Origin: an uncultured Bacteroidales bacterium
GTDB taxonomy: Bacteria > Bacteroidota > Bacteroidia > Bacteroidales > UBA932
DNA: 49,943 nt
NCBI GenBank assembly: GCA_944325495.1
Contig: CALVAD010000011.1
Location: forward strand, 1 to 49,943
Direction: 5' to 3'
A program made the position numbers and the translations under genes. The stretch's first letter is position 1; each line of letters opens with the position of its first letter. This document shows, in pieces, positions 44,179 to 49,943 of the stretch. A model generated the notes under the pieces. The model had not been told where the DNA came from, did no database searches, and saw nothing but the letters and a program-made list of their open reading frames with translations.

Positions 44179-45075
44179 TCAGTCAGCCGGCTCTGCGGCG
44201 AAATCGATGTAACCCGGCGCCGGCAGATGCATCCCGGCCATCACCAGCCCGTTCGTCCGCACGCAGTCAAGGACTTTCGCGCGGGTCGCGGCCGCCACGG
44301 CACCGTCCATGTCGAAGTTCGCGTTGATCTCAGGATGCTCCAGCTGCAGGGCCGCGCCGTGCATGAGATCTCCGACTATCATCAGTCCCGCCTGCCCGAG
44401 ATAATAGACCGTATGTCCCGGAGTATGTCCGGGAGCATGGTAAGGAACGACTCCTCCGGGAAGGACGACATCGCTGCCGGCAAGCAGCTCCTGCCGCGGG
44501 TCGACCATGTGCAGCCTGTCCCTGTATGCGTCCATGGTCCTGACGACCTGGGACTTCCTGTCGGCGGGCATCGCCATCCACGCGTCATATTCGGCCTTGG
44601 GCACATAAACCTGCGCATTCGTGAATACGGCGCTGTCCCCCTCCATCATGCCGCCGATATGGTCGCCGTGGAAATGGGTGATGTAGATATAGTCGATGTC
44701 GGCCGGCGCGAGACCGAGCGAGTCCAGCCTGTCGGTCAGGTGTCCCTCCGGACCGCCGTTGCCCGTATCGAAAAGTATGTCGCCGTCCGCCGTGCGGGCG
44801 AGAAAAGCACCCGTCGACGAAGGAATACCGTCCTGCACGCCAAGGCTGTCAATCAGAGCCTCCGGCGCATCGGGAAACAGGCTTGCAGGCATGAGCCTCC
44901 CGCCTTCATTGTCCTTGAGCCAGTAGACTTCCAGGCCCTCGGCGGCCTTCACGAGCACCGGTGCTTCGCCGTCGGCGGCAGGAGCGGCGTTTCCGCCTTT
45001 CCCGTCTCCGCACGCGGCAAGCGCGAGCGCAAGCGCCGTCATTGTCATGAGTCTCTTCATATCCTTGATGTTCAT
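44179..45075 (-). CDS. MBL-fold metallohydrolase lipoprotein
   Basis: 298 residues. A lipoprotein signal ends at Cys22 (LALALAACGDG). The metallo-beta-lactamase fold follows, with the zinc motif ITHFHGDHIGG, the later ligands YHAPGHTPGHTV and IVGDLMHGAAL, and a final conserved His in MAGMHLPAPG. This resembles the lactonase/hydrolase group rather than classical beta-lactamases; the substrate is unknown. The ATG at 45075 overlaps the preceding sulfhydrylase gene by ATGA, supporting coupled translation, although MKRLMTM at 45060 also gives a good signal peptide. Because of the lipobox it should act in the periplasm or outer membrane. Confidence 0.9.
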   Translation of the reverse strand: MNIKDMKRLMTMTALALALAACGDGKGGNAAPAADGEAPVLVKAAEGLEVYWLKDNEGGRLMPASLFPDAPEALIDSLGVQDGIPSSTGAFLARTADGDILFDTGNGGPEGHLTDRLDSLGLAPADIDYIYITHFHGDHIGGMMEGDSAVFTNAQVYVPKAEYDAWMAMPADRKSQVVRTMDAYRDRLHMVDPRQELLAGSDVVLPGGVVPYHAPGHTPGHTVYYLGQAGLMIVGDLMHGAALQLEHPEINANFDMDGAVAAATRAKVLDCVRTNGLVMAGMHLPAPGYIDFAAEPAD

Positions 45076-46364
45076 ATTGTCCTGTCAAGCGCCTGACGTA
45101 TGTCGGCGAGAATGTCGTCTATGTCCTCGATTCCGACCGAAAGTCTGATGAGGTCCGGAGCTATGCCGGCCTCGCGCAGCTGCTCGTCGCTGAGCTGGCG
45201 GTGGGTGTGGCTGGCCGGGTGCAGCACGCATGAGCGTATGTCGGCCACATGCGTCGCGATAGCTATGAACTTCAGCGAATCCATGAACTTTATCGCCGTC
45301 TCCCTGTCGCCCTTAAGGCCGAAGGCCAGGACTCCGCAGGAACCGTCCGGAAGGTATTTGCGCCCGAGTTCATGGCACGGGTCGTCCTCGAGGCCGCAAT
45401 AGCGGACCCACGCGACACGCGGATCGTCATGCAGGAACCGGGCCACCTTCATGGCGTTCGCGCAATGGCGTTCGACGCGCAGGTGCAAGGTCTCGAGTCC
45501 GAGGTTCAGCAGGAAGGAGTTCATCGGGGAAGGCACGGAGCCGAGATCCCTCATAAGCTGCGACACCATCTTGGTGACATAGGCCTTCTTTCCGAAAGCG
45601 TCGGCATATACCAGTCCGTGGTATGAGGCGTCGGGAGTGGTCAGGCCGGGGAATCTGGCGGCATTGGCCTTCCAGTCGAAGTTCCCGCTGTCCACTACCG
45701 CCCCTCCGACCTGGGTCGCATGTCCGTCCATGTATTTCGTGGTCGAGTGAGTGACTATGTCGGCTCCCCATTCGAACGGCCGGCAGTTGACCGGAGTCGC
45801 GAAAGTATTGTCTACGATCAGGGGGATGCCGTTGCGGTGGGCGATGCGGGCGAATCTCTCGATGTCGAACACTACGCAGCCCGGGTTGCTGATGGTCTCT
45901 CCGAAAATCGCCTTGGTGTTCGGCCGCACCGCGGCCTGTATCTCCTCGTCCGACGCGTTCTCGTCCACGAACGTGCACTCTATGCCGAGCTTGCGCAGAG
46001 TCACGGAGAAGAGATTGTAGGTGCCTCCGTAAATCTCGGCGGAAGCGATGAAGTGGTCGCCGGCGCCGCAGATGTTGAGTATCGCGAACATGTTCGCCGC
46101 CTGTCCGGAGGAGGTCAGCACGGCTCCGACTCCGCCTTCAAGTTCGGCTATCTTGGCCGCGACGCAGTCGCTGGTCGGATTCTGGAGACGCGTATAGAAA
46201 TATCCCTCCTTCTTGAGGTCGAAGAGCATGGCCATCTCCTCGCTCGTGTCGTATTTGAACGTGGTGCTCTGGATTATGGGCACCACCCTGGGTCCGCCGT
46301 TCTGAGGCTTCCATCCCCCCTGGACGCATATCGTAGCTGTCTTATGTCCGCCTGTCTCTTTCAT
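45072..46364 (-). CDS. metY: O-acetylhomoserine sulfhydrylase (Cys/Met metabolism PLP enzyme)
   Basis: 430 residues from the ATG at 46364 (MKETGGHKTATICVQGG). The upstream open frame covers the promoter region and is not plausible. PLP-enzyme signatures are PIIQSTTFKYDT, SSGQAANMFAILNI, FGETISNPGC, VDNTFATPVNCRPFEWGADI, and HSTTKYMDGHATQVGG with the PLP lysine. SVGIEDIDDILADI is the usual C-terminus. Length fits metY, which makes homocysteine (or methionine) from O-acetylhomoserine and sulfide or methanethiol. An inverted repeat lies directly before the start codon. No SAM riboswitch was recognised upstream. The MBL lipoprotein follows with a 4-bp overlap. Confidence 0.94.
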   Translation of the reverse strand: MKETGGHKTATICVQGGWKPQNGGPRVVPIIQSTTFKYDTSEEMAMLFDLKKEGYFYTRLQNPTSDCVAAKIAELEGGVGAVLTSSGQAANMFAILNICGAGDHFIASAEIYGGTYNLFSVTLRKLGIECTFVDENASDEEIQAAVRPNTKAIFGETISNPGCVVFDIERFARIAHRNGIPLIVDNTFATPVNCRPFEWGADIVTHSTTKYMDGHATQVGGAVVDSGNFDWKANAARFPGLTTPDASYHGLVYADAFGKKAYVTKMVSQLMRDLGSVPSPMNSFLLNLGLETLHLRVERHCANAMKVARFLHDDPRVAWVRYCGLEDDPCHELGRKYLPDGSCGVLAFGLKGDRETAIKFMDSLKFIAIATHVADIRSCVLHPASHTHRQLSDEQLREAGIAPDLIRLSVGIEDIDDILADIRQALDRTI

Positions 46365-46523
46365 CGCAGAAAATTCCAATTCTGCGAATTTAATGATAAT
46401 CCTGCATTCTGCAATCGTCCGGAGCCAGTAATGATGAATTTTTTTGCCGGATGCACGCATGAGCCTGAGCCAATTGCATTTATGCGATATTTTGATTAAG
46501 TTTGCTGATGTTGCTTAACTTTT
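46365..46523. promoter_or_regulatory. Divergent control region between metY and the small orphan gene
   Basis: Immediately before the metY ATG is the inverted repeat CGCAGAA-8 bases-TTCTGCG (46365-46386). A near -7 element TAAATTCG on the minus strand (46385-46392) adjoins it, so a bound protein could block transcription. On the plus strand TAACTTTT (46516-46523) resembles TAnnTTTG and touches the small orphan gene start. Confidence 0.4.
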
Positions 46524-46853
46524 ATGGCTATGGAAGAATCTACTCTCTATCTTTGGTGTCTGAACGAGACGAGGGACACCGTCCTCGGACACAAGACCCG
46601 CTTCCCTGCGAAGTCCACCCCCTTAAGCGAGCTCACTCCCGGAATGGAACTGGGCGAACTGTTCGAAAATGAATATATCCATGACTCACTCGGCCCCCTC
46701 AAAGTCGAAGAAGCCGGCAAGGATTCCGTGACCATAAGCTACCGCGACGAACGTTTCACCCTCCGCCGGGGAGAACGCTACACCACAGCCATGCACAGAA
46801 CCGGGAACTCCTACATGTCGGAATATATCGGCATAGAGGCCGAGCTCTGCTGA
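46524..46853 (+). CDS. Small conserved-looking protein of unknown function
   Basis: 109 residues (MAMEESTLYLW...), with no signal peptide, membrane helix or family motif that I recognise. The composition is normal for a folded cytosolic protein, with alternating hydrophobic strands (TLYLWCLNE, SVTISYRDERFTLRRGERY), suggesting a small beta-rich domain. A second ATG at 46530 (MEESTL) is an equally good start and fits the promoter-like TAACTTTT ending at 46523 better. The gene is flanked by a good hairpin terminator (46871-46905) and is divergent from metY. The frame uses the same AT/GC pattern as the neighbours, so I think it is real, but the function is unknown. Confidence 0.7.
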   Translation: MAMEESTLYLWCLNETRDTVLGHKTRFPAKSTPLSELTPGMELGELFENEYIHDSLGPLKVEEAGKDSVTISYRDERFTLRRGERYTTAMHRTGNSYMSEYIGIEAELC

Positions 46854-46870
46854 CTCCGGACAAGCCGGAA

Positions 46871-46905
46871 TTTTCCCGCCGCGATGATATGCCGTAGCGG
46901 GAAAA
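46871..46905 (+). terminator. Hairpin terminator after the small orphan gene
   Basis: A perfect 9-bp stem TTTTCCCGC/GCGGGAAAA encloses a 17-base loop, 17 bp after the stop codon at 46853. The A-rich right arm and flanking T-rich left arm allow action on both strands. Confidence 0.5.
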
Positions 46906-46909
46906 ATCC

Positions 46910-46957
46910 TATCTTTGTCCTTCATGCCGGAATGCCCGCACGCAGGCGTTCCGGTAT
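46910..46957 (+). promoter_or_regulatory. cobW promoter and 5' leader hairpin
   Basis: TATCTTTG (46910-46917) is an exact -7 match. The predicted transcript begins near 46922 and its first bases form a hairpin: ATGCCGGAATGCC (46924-46936) pairs with 46945-46957, 13 pairs including two G-T wobbles, around an 8-base loop. The ATG follows at 46976. The hairpin at the very 5' end could protect the mRNA or serve as a regulatory switch. Confidence 0.5.
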
Positions 46958-46975
46958 CGTTAAAACTGCAATGAA

Positions 46976-48142
46976 ATGGAAAATTCCAAGCAATTTGTCC
47001 CGGTCCTGCTGCTGACCGGTTATCTCGGCAGCGGAAAGACCACCCTGCTGAACCGCATACTGTCGAACAGGAAGGGAATAAAGTTCGCCGTCATCGTCAA
47101 CGACCTCGGAGAAGTCAATGTCGACGCGGCGCTGATAGAGAAGGGCGGCGTTGTCGGGCAGAAGGACGACAGTCTGGTGGCCCTCCAGAACGGATGCATC
47201 TGCTGCACTCTCAAGATGGACCTCGTGCAGCAGCTCGACGAACTCACCAGGGACGGAAAGTTCGACTACATAGTGATCGAGGCGAGCGGCATCTGCGAGC
47301 CGGCGCCCATCGCGCAGACCATCTGCTCGATTCCAAGCCTCGGTCCTGAATATCACAGCAGGGGCCCCGTCGCCCGGATGGACTGCATAGCGACCGTGGT
47401 GGACGCACTGCGCATGCAGAGCGAGTTCAACTGCGGCGACGCGCTGCCGCTCCGCAATTTCGACGAAGACGACATAGAGAACCTGCTGATCCAGCAGATA
47501 GAGTTCTGCAATATCGTAATACTCAACAAGGTGGCGGAAGTCGGCAAGTCGGACCTCGGCCGGATGAAGCAGATAATCCGGAACCTCCAGCCCAAGGCGG
47601 AGATCATAGAATGCAATTTCTGCGATTTCGACCTCGGCAAGATTCTCGACACCGGCATGTTCGATTTCGACCAGGTGGCCACTTCGGCGGCATGGATAAA
47701 TGAAATCGAGGGAGACGGTCACCACCACGAGCACGAACTCCACGACGAGGAGGAGGGAGAGGCGGAGGAATACGGCATCAGCACCTTTGTCTACTACCGC
47801 CGCGACCCCCTCGACATCAACCGCTTCGACAACTATGTGGCCAAACACTGGCCGAAGAGCGTCATTCGGGCCAAGGGCATCTGCTATTTCGACGATGAGC
47901 CCGACAAATGCTATCTCTTCGAGCAGGCGGGGCTGCAGAAGTCGATCAAGGACGCCGGACTATGGTTCGCGACCATGCCCGACGACGAACTTGCGGACAT
48001 GATGCGGCGCGATCCCAAGCTCGCGGAGGACTGGGATCCGGAATACGGTGACCGCATGATCAAGATCGTGTTCATCGGGCAGCACATGGACAAGGAGGGC
48101 ATTGCCGCCGATCTCGACAACTGCCTGAAGCCCATAGGCTGA
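46976..48142 (+). CDS. CobW/G3E-family metal-handling GTPase
   Basis: 388 residues. Walker A GYLGSGKTT lies at 15-23. The metal-binding CICC motif (Cys74, Cys76, Cys77) is followed by VIEASGICEPAPIAQTI. Switch and base-recognition regions include ILNKVAEV. A His/Glu-rich stretch (about 247-266, GDGHHHEHELHDEEEG) precedes the C-terminal CobW domain (WPKSVIRAKGICYF). Family members are GTP-dependent metallochaperones for zinc or cobalamin-cobalt insertion. The CxCC motif and His-rich loop favour zinc. A Fur-family regulator lies 1.2 kb away, but no direct link is shown. It has its own promoter with a leader hairpin and ends near a conserved-loop palindrome. Confidence 0.92.
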   Translation: MENSKQFVPVLLLTGYLGSGKTTLLNRILSNRKGIKFAVIVNDLGEVNVDAALIEKGGVVGQKDDSLVALQNGCICCTLKMDLVQQLDELTRDGKFDYIVIEASGICEPAPIAQTICSIPSLGPEYHSRGPVARMDCIATVVDALRMQSEFNCGDALPLRNFDEDDIENLLIQQIEFCNIVILNKVAEVGKSDLGRMKQIIRNLQPKAEIIECNFCDFDLGKILDTGMFDFDQVATSAAWINEIEGDGHHHEHELHDEEEGEAEEYGISTFVYYRRDPLDINRFDNYVAKHWPKSVIRAKGICYFDDEPDKCYLFEQAGLQKSIKDAGLWFATMPDDELADMMRRDPKLAEDWDPEYGDRMIKIVFIGQHMDKEGIAADLDNCLKPIG

Positions 48143-48163
48143 TTCCCGAAAACGCCCATGCAA

Positions 48164-48225
48164 CGAGGCGGACGCTCCCGGCAGGCTTTTCCATAATCCA
48201 TTGCCTGCCGGGAGCGTCCGTCTTG
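48164..48225. repeat. Isolated palindrome of the TTTTCC-loop family between cobW and mgsA
   Basis: Arms 48169-48186 and 48203-48220 are perfectly complementary over 18 bp, extendable to 23 with two G-T pairs (48164-48225). The 16-base loop starts TTTTCC and ends ATT, and is framed by AGGC and GCCT, as in the cores of the 28 kb array. It lies between two convergent genes and could also serve as a bidirectional terminator. Confidence 0.85.
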
Positions 48226-48252
48226 CCGCATTCACGGAACCTTCCGCGAACG

Positions 48253-48708
48253 CTACAGCTTCCTGTTCTTGTAGGAATCTATGCACGAAGGGATTATGCG
48301 TTCATACTCGGAGCTGTGGAACAGCGGCGAGGATATGATGAAGTCCGCGGTGCTCCTGTTCGTGGCGAAAGGAATGTTGTAGAGCGAGGCCAGGCGCGTG
48401 AGACCGAGCACATCGTTATGATGGCCCTGCATGATCAGATTGTCGCAGAAGAAGACCAGCATGTCGATGTCGCCTTCGGCAATCATTGCGCCTATCTCGA
48501 AGTCGCCTCCGAGCGGGCCGCTGAGCTTGCAGACCACCTCGGGAGTCTCCTCTCCGAGAGCCTCCTGAAGCGTCTCCCTGACGAGACGGCCTGTCGTGCC
48601 GGTACAGAAAAGCCGGCATCCCTTGAGAACGCCGGCATTGAACTTGACCCAGCTAAGCAATTCAGCCTTGCGGGAGTCGTGGGCAACCAGAGCGATATTG
48701 TTTATCAT
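48253..48708 (-). CDS. mgsA: Methylglyoxal synthase
   Basis: 151 residues, the family length. Signatures are IALVAHDSRKAELLSWV at the N-terminus, FCTGTTGRLV, and SGPLGGDFEIGAMIAEGDID containing the catalytic Asp and substrate-binding residues. LIMQGHHNDVLGLTRLASLYNIPFATN follows in the usual place (described by its ends). It converts dihydroxyacetone phosphate to methylglyoxal with release of phosphate, a bypass used under phosphate limitation. It follows hsp20 on the same strand by 48 bp. A 15-bp palindrome CGGAAAATTTTTCCG (48710-48724) lies right before its start codon. Confidence 0.96.
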   Translation of the reverse strand: MINNIALVAHDSRKAELLSWVKFNAGVLKGCRLFCTGTTGRLVRETLQEALGEETPEVVCKLSGPLGGDFEIGAMIAEGDIDMLVFFCDNLIMQGHHNDVLGLTRLASLYNIPFATNRSTADFIISSPLFHSSEYERIIPSCIDSYKNRKL

Positions 48709-48756
48709 ACGGAAAATTTTTCCGAAAGATAATCATAATCGCGGTTCCGACAACTA

Positions 48757-49185
48757 TTATTTCACTTCGATGAGCTTGTGGGCATCCTGCTGAACCTTCA
48801 CGATCTTGGGGATGTTGACGGTGAGCACGCCGTTCTCCACCTTGGCCTCGATGTGCTCGCGGTCCGCGTCGTCAGGCAAGGTCATGATCTGCTGGTACTG
48901 CGAATATGAGAACTCCCTGCGCAGATAATGGCCGTGCTTCTTCTCGCCGTTCTCCTGCTGCTTCTTCTCCATGTTGATGGAGAGGTTGCCGTCGGCGTCG
49001 AGGCTGACCTTGAAGTCTTCCTTGGTCAGGCCGGGAGCCGCAAGCTCGAGCTCATACTTGTCGTCGTGTTCTAATACATTGATCGCGGGGGCCGTTGCAT
49101 TCGTCCTGCCCATCCAGTTGGTGTCAAAGAAATCGTTGAAAATGTCAGGAAGCCAGGTTTCTGAATTTCTTCTTGCGATAGCCAT
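48757..49185 (-). CDS. Small heat-shock protein (Hsp20/IbpA family)
   Basis: 142 residues. A short N-terminal region (MAIARRNSETWLPDIFNDFF) is followed by the alpha-crystallin domain. Its strands are recognisable by YELELAAPGLTKEDFKVSLD, the REFSYSQYQQIMTLP turn, and AKVENGVLTVNIPKI with the conserved GVL. The C-terminal tail has IPKIVKV-like anchoring. It is an ATP-independent holdase that binds unfolding proteins and forms oligomers. A good AGGAGAT ribosome site lies shortly before the ATG, unusual for this phylum. The 125-bp upstream part contains a symmetric inverted repeat and a leader hairpin that may govern heat or stress induction. Confidence 0.95.
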   Translation of the reverse strand: MAIARRNSETWLPDIFNDFFDTNWMGRTNATAPAINVLEHDDKYELELAAPGLTKEDFKVSLDADGNLSINMEKKQQENGEKKHGHYLRREFSYSQYQQIMTLPDDADREHIEAKVENGVLTVNIPKIVKVQQDAHKLIEVK

Positions 49186-49310
49186 AATTCAAATCTCCTA
49201 TTTTTAAGTTTTACTTTCATTTTCCGTCCCTTGCGGGACGTCTTAAGAAGAATCAAGTCCTATGCCAATTGGAATTATTCTAAATTAGGAGACATTTTGG
49301 CATAAAAAGG
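49186..49310 (-). promoter_or_regulatory. hsp20 control region with symmetric operator and leader hairpin
   Basis: On the minus strand TAATTTAGA (49279-49287) resembles a -7 element. It sits at the exact centre of an inverted repeat, TATGCCAA at 49261-49268 and TTGGCATA at 49297-49304, like an operator straddling a promoter. In the predicted leader, CGTCCC/GGGACG (49225-49240) forms a tight 4-base-loop hairpin, and an AGGAGAT ribosome site precedes the ATG. Confidence 0.5.
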
Positions 49311-49341
49311 GACTATCTGTCAGTTTCCGTGTCAGATAGTC
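49311..49341 (-). terminator. Intrinsic terminator of the Fur-family gene
   Basis: GACTATCTG (49311-49319) and CAGATAGTC (49333-49341) form a perfect 9-bp stem; on the minus strand the stem is followed by CCTTTTTATG, a good T-run, 41 bp after the stop of the regulator gene. Confidence 0.75.
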
Positions 49342-49382
49342 GCATGCAGGGCACTTGGCCGCAGCGGATGCAGCCTCCCGGT

Positions 49383-49802
49383 TCAGACTTCCTTCCCCGA
49401 GCAGTCGGGGCAGACGCCCTTGACCATGAAATTGACCGAGTCTATACCGAAGCCCCGGGGAAGGTCTATCTCCGGTATGCGGATGTCCTTCAGGCAGAAG
49501 GTCGTGTGACAGACCTCGCAGTAGAAATGGACGTGCATGTCGTCGAGGGTGCATTCCTGAGCGCCTCCGCAGACCTCGTATTTCATCATTCCGCTGCCGT
49601 CCTCTATCTCGTGCGCGATATGGGTCCTGATGAAAAGCGAAAGCACCCTGAATATGCTGGACCTGTCGACGGTGCCGAGAATCGAGTCCAGTTCGGCCAG
49701 CGACACCGGATGCCCTGCATCCAGCATGGCACGCAGGACAAGTATCCTGTTCGGGGTCGGCTTCACGCCTTTTCTCTCAAGTATTGAATCGCAGGAATCC
49801 AT
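49383..49802 (-). CDS. Fur-family transcriptional regulator
   Basis: 139 residues. The N-terminal winged helix (about 8-75, KPTPNRILVLRAMLDAGHPV, then DRSSIFRVLSLFIRTHIAHE) is followed by the metal-binding dimerisation domain (HVHFYCEVCHTTFCLKDI and KGVCPDCSGKEV with two CxxC pairs for structural zinc). It could be Fur, Zur or PerR; the sequence does not settle which. The gene begins 26 bp from the probable left end of an IS3-family element, which may have disturbed its promoter. No TAnnTTTG box is visible in the remaining 26 bp. Confidence 0.93.
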   Translation of the reverse strand: MDSCDSILERKGVKPTPNRILVLRAMLDAGHPVSLAELDSILGTVDRSSIFRVLSLFIRTHIAHEIEDGSGMMKYEVCGGAQECTLDDMHVHFYCEVCHTTFCLKDIRIPEIDLPRGFGIDSVNFMVKGVCPDCSGKEV

Positions 49803-49827
49803 ACAGCTGTTCCGTATCTTGACTTTA

Positions 49828-49943
49828 TGTCTAGTCCTAAAATAGCGTTACAACAAAAAGAGCAAAGAAATGGATAAGACAGGAAGAGAGTACATTAAGC
49901 GAACGCAAAAGGACTACAGCATGTCCTTTAAATTGGCGGTTGT
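49828..49943 (+). mobile_element. IS3-family insertion sequence, left end (partial)
   Basis: Base composition shifts towards A and T here and a transposase reading frame begins at 49870. The terminal repeat probably starts at TGTCTAGTCCTAAAATAG (49828), matching the TG start expected of IS3-family ends. The right end and the second open frame lie outside the window, so boundaries are provisional. Confidence 0.6.
49870..49943 (+). CDS. IS3-family transposase OrfA (partial, 5' end only)
   Basis: Twenty-four complete codons are visible, reading MDKTGREYIKRTQKDYSMSF followed by KLAVV. The IKRTQKDYS-FKL pattern is the start of the helix-turn-helix OrfA of Bacteroidota IS3-type elements, which binds the element ends and is normally fused to OrfB by frameshifting. 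The rest is cut off by the window edge, so completeness cannot be judged. Confidence 0.75.
   Translation, partial: MDKTGREYIKRTQKDYSMSFKLAV

Noticed and set aside
46365-46523. SAM riboswitch upstream of metY
   Set aside because: Too short and lacking the conserved riboswitch core; only a simple inverted repeat is present.

Overview
The window is chromosomal DNA from a high-GC member of the Bacteroidales (phylum Bacteroidota). The evidence is a SusC/SusD pair, a hybrid two-component regulator, a Rho factor with a long disordered insert, and many promoters with the Bacteroidota -7 element TAnnTTTG. A gut Rikenellaceae-like organism is possible, but I cannot place the genus from this sequence alone. 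Gene density is high, with several 4-bp overlaps and convergent genes that touch. Region 1 (1-14905, minus strand) is a pectin-type polysaccharide utilization locus. In transcription order it holds a hybrid two-component sensor/regulator, a GH105-PL1 fusion enzyme, a PL1 pectate lyase lipoprotein, SusC, SusD, and a surface lipoprotein with fibronectin-like modules that runs off the left edge. The lyases would cut pectic chains, the GH105 domain would remove the unsaturated ends, SusC/SusD would import the oligosaccharides, and the hybrid sensor would switch the locus on. Region 2 (15059-31623) is mostly housekeeping: a MATE exporter, CdsA, FtsH, a biotin ligase without its usual C-terminal domain, Rpe, DnaA, a cell-wall amidase, LptD, Rho, uracil phosphoribosyltransferase, a TGS-type nucleoside kinase and a C_GCAxxG_C_C protein. 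Between the convergent rho and upp genes lies an unusual array of four 76-bp hairpin units (28360-28658). Region 3 (31645-36634) has a metallophosphoesterase, an AraC regulator divergent from a flavodoxin and an aldo/keto reductase (codon use suggests transfer), D-aminoacyl-tRNA deacylase and a flavin reductase. Region 4 (36068-46364, minus strand) holds an apparent operon of SDR, NAD-dependent epimerase, membrane fusion protein, an RND pump fused in frame to its outer-membrane factor, and flavin reductase. Upstream of it are an MBL-fold lipoprotein and an O-acetylhomoserine sulfhydrylase. Region 5 (46524-49943) contains a small orphan protein, a CobW-type metal GTPase, methylglyoxal synthase, a small heat-shock protein, a Fur-family regulator, and the left end of an IS3-family insertion sequence cut by the window edge. 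The most notable signal is a family of palindromic elements with variable stems and a conserved loop beginning TTTTCC. It forms the array after rho, recurs singly between cobW and mgsA, and may include the hairpin directly after the rho stop. In one array unit the loop is inverted relative to the other three. No tRNA, rRNA or CRISPR array was seen.
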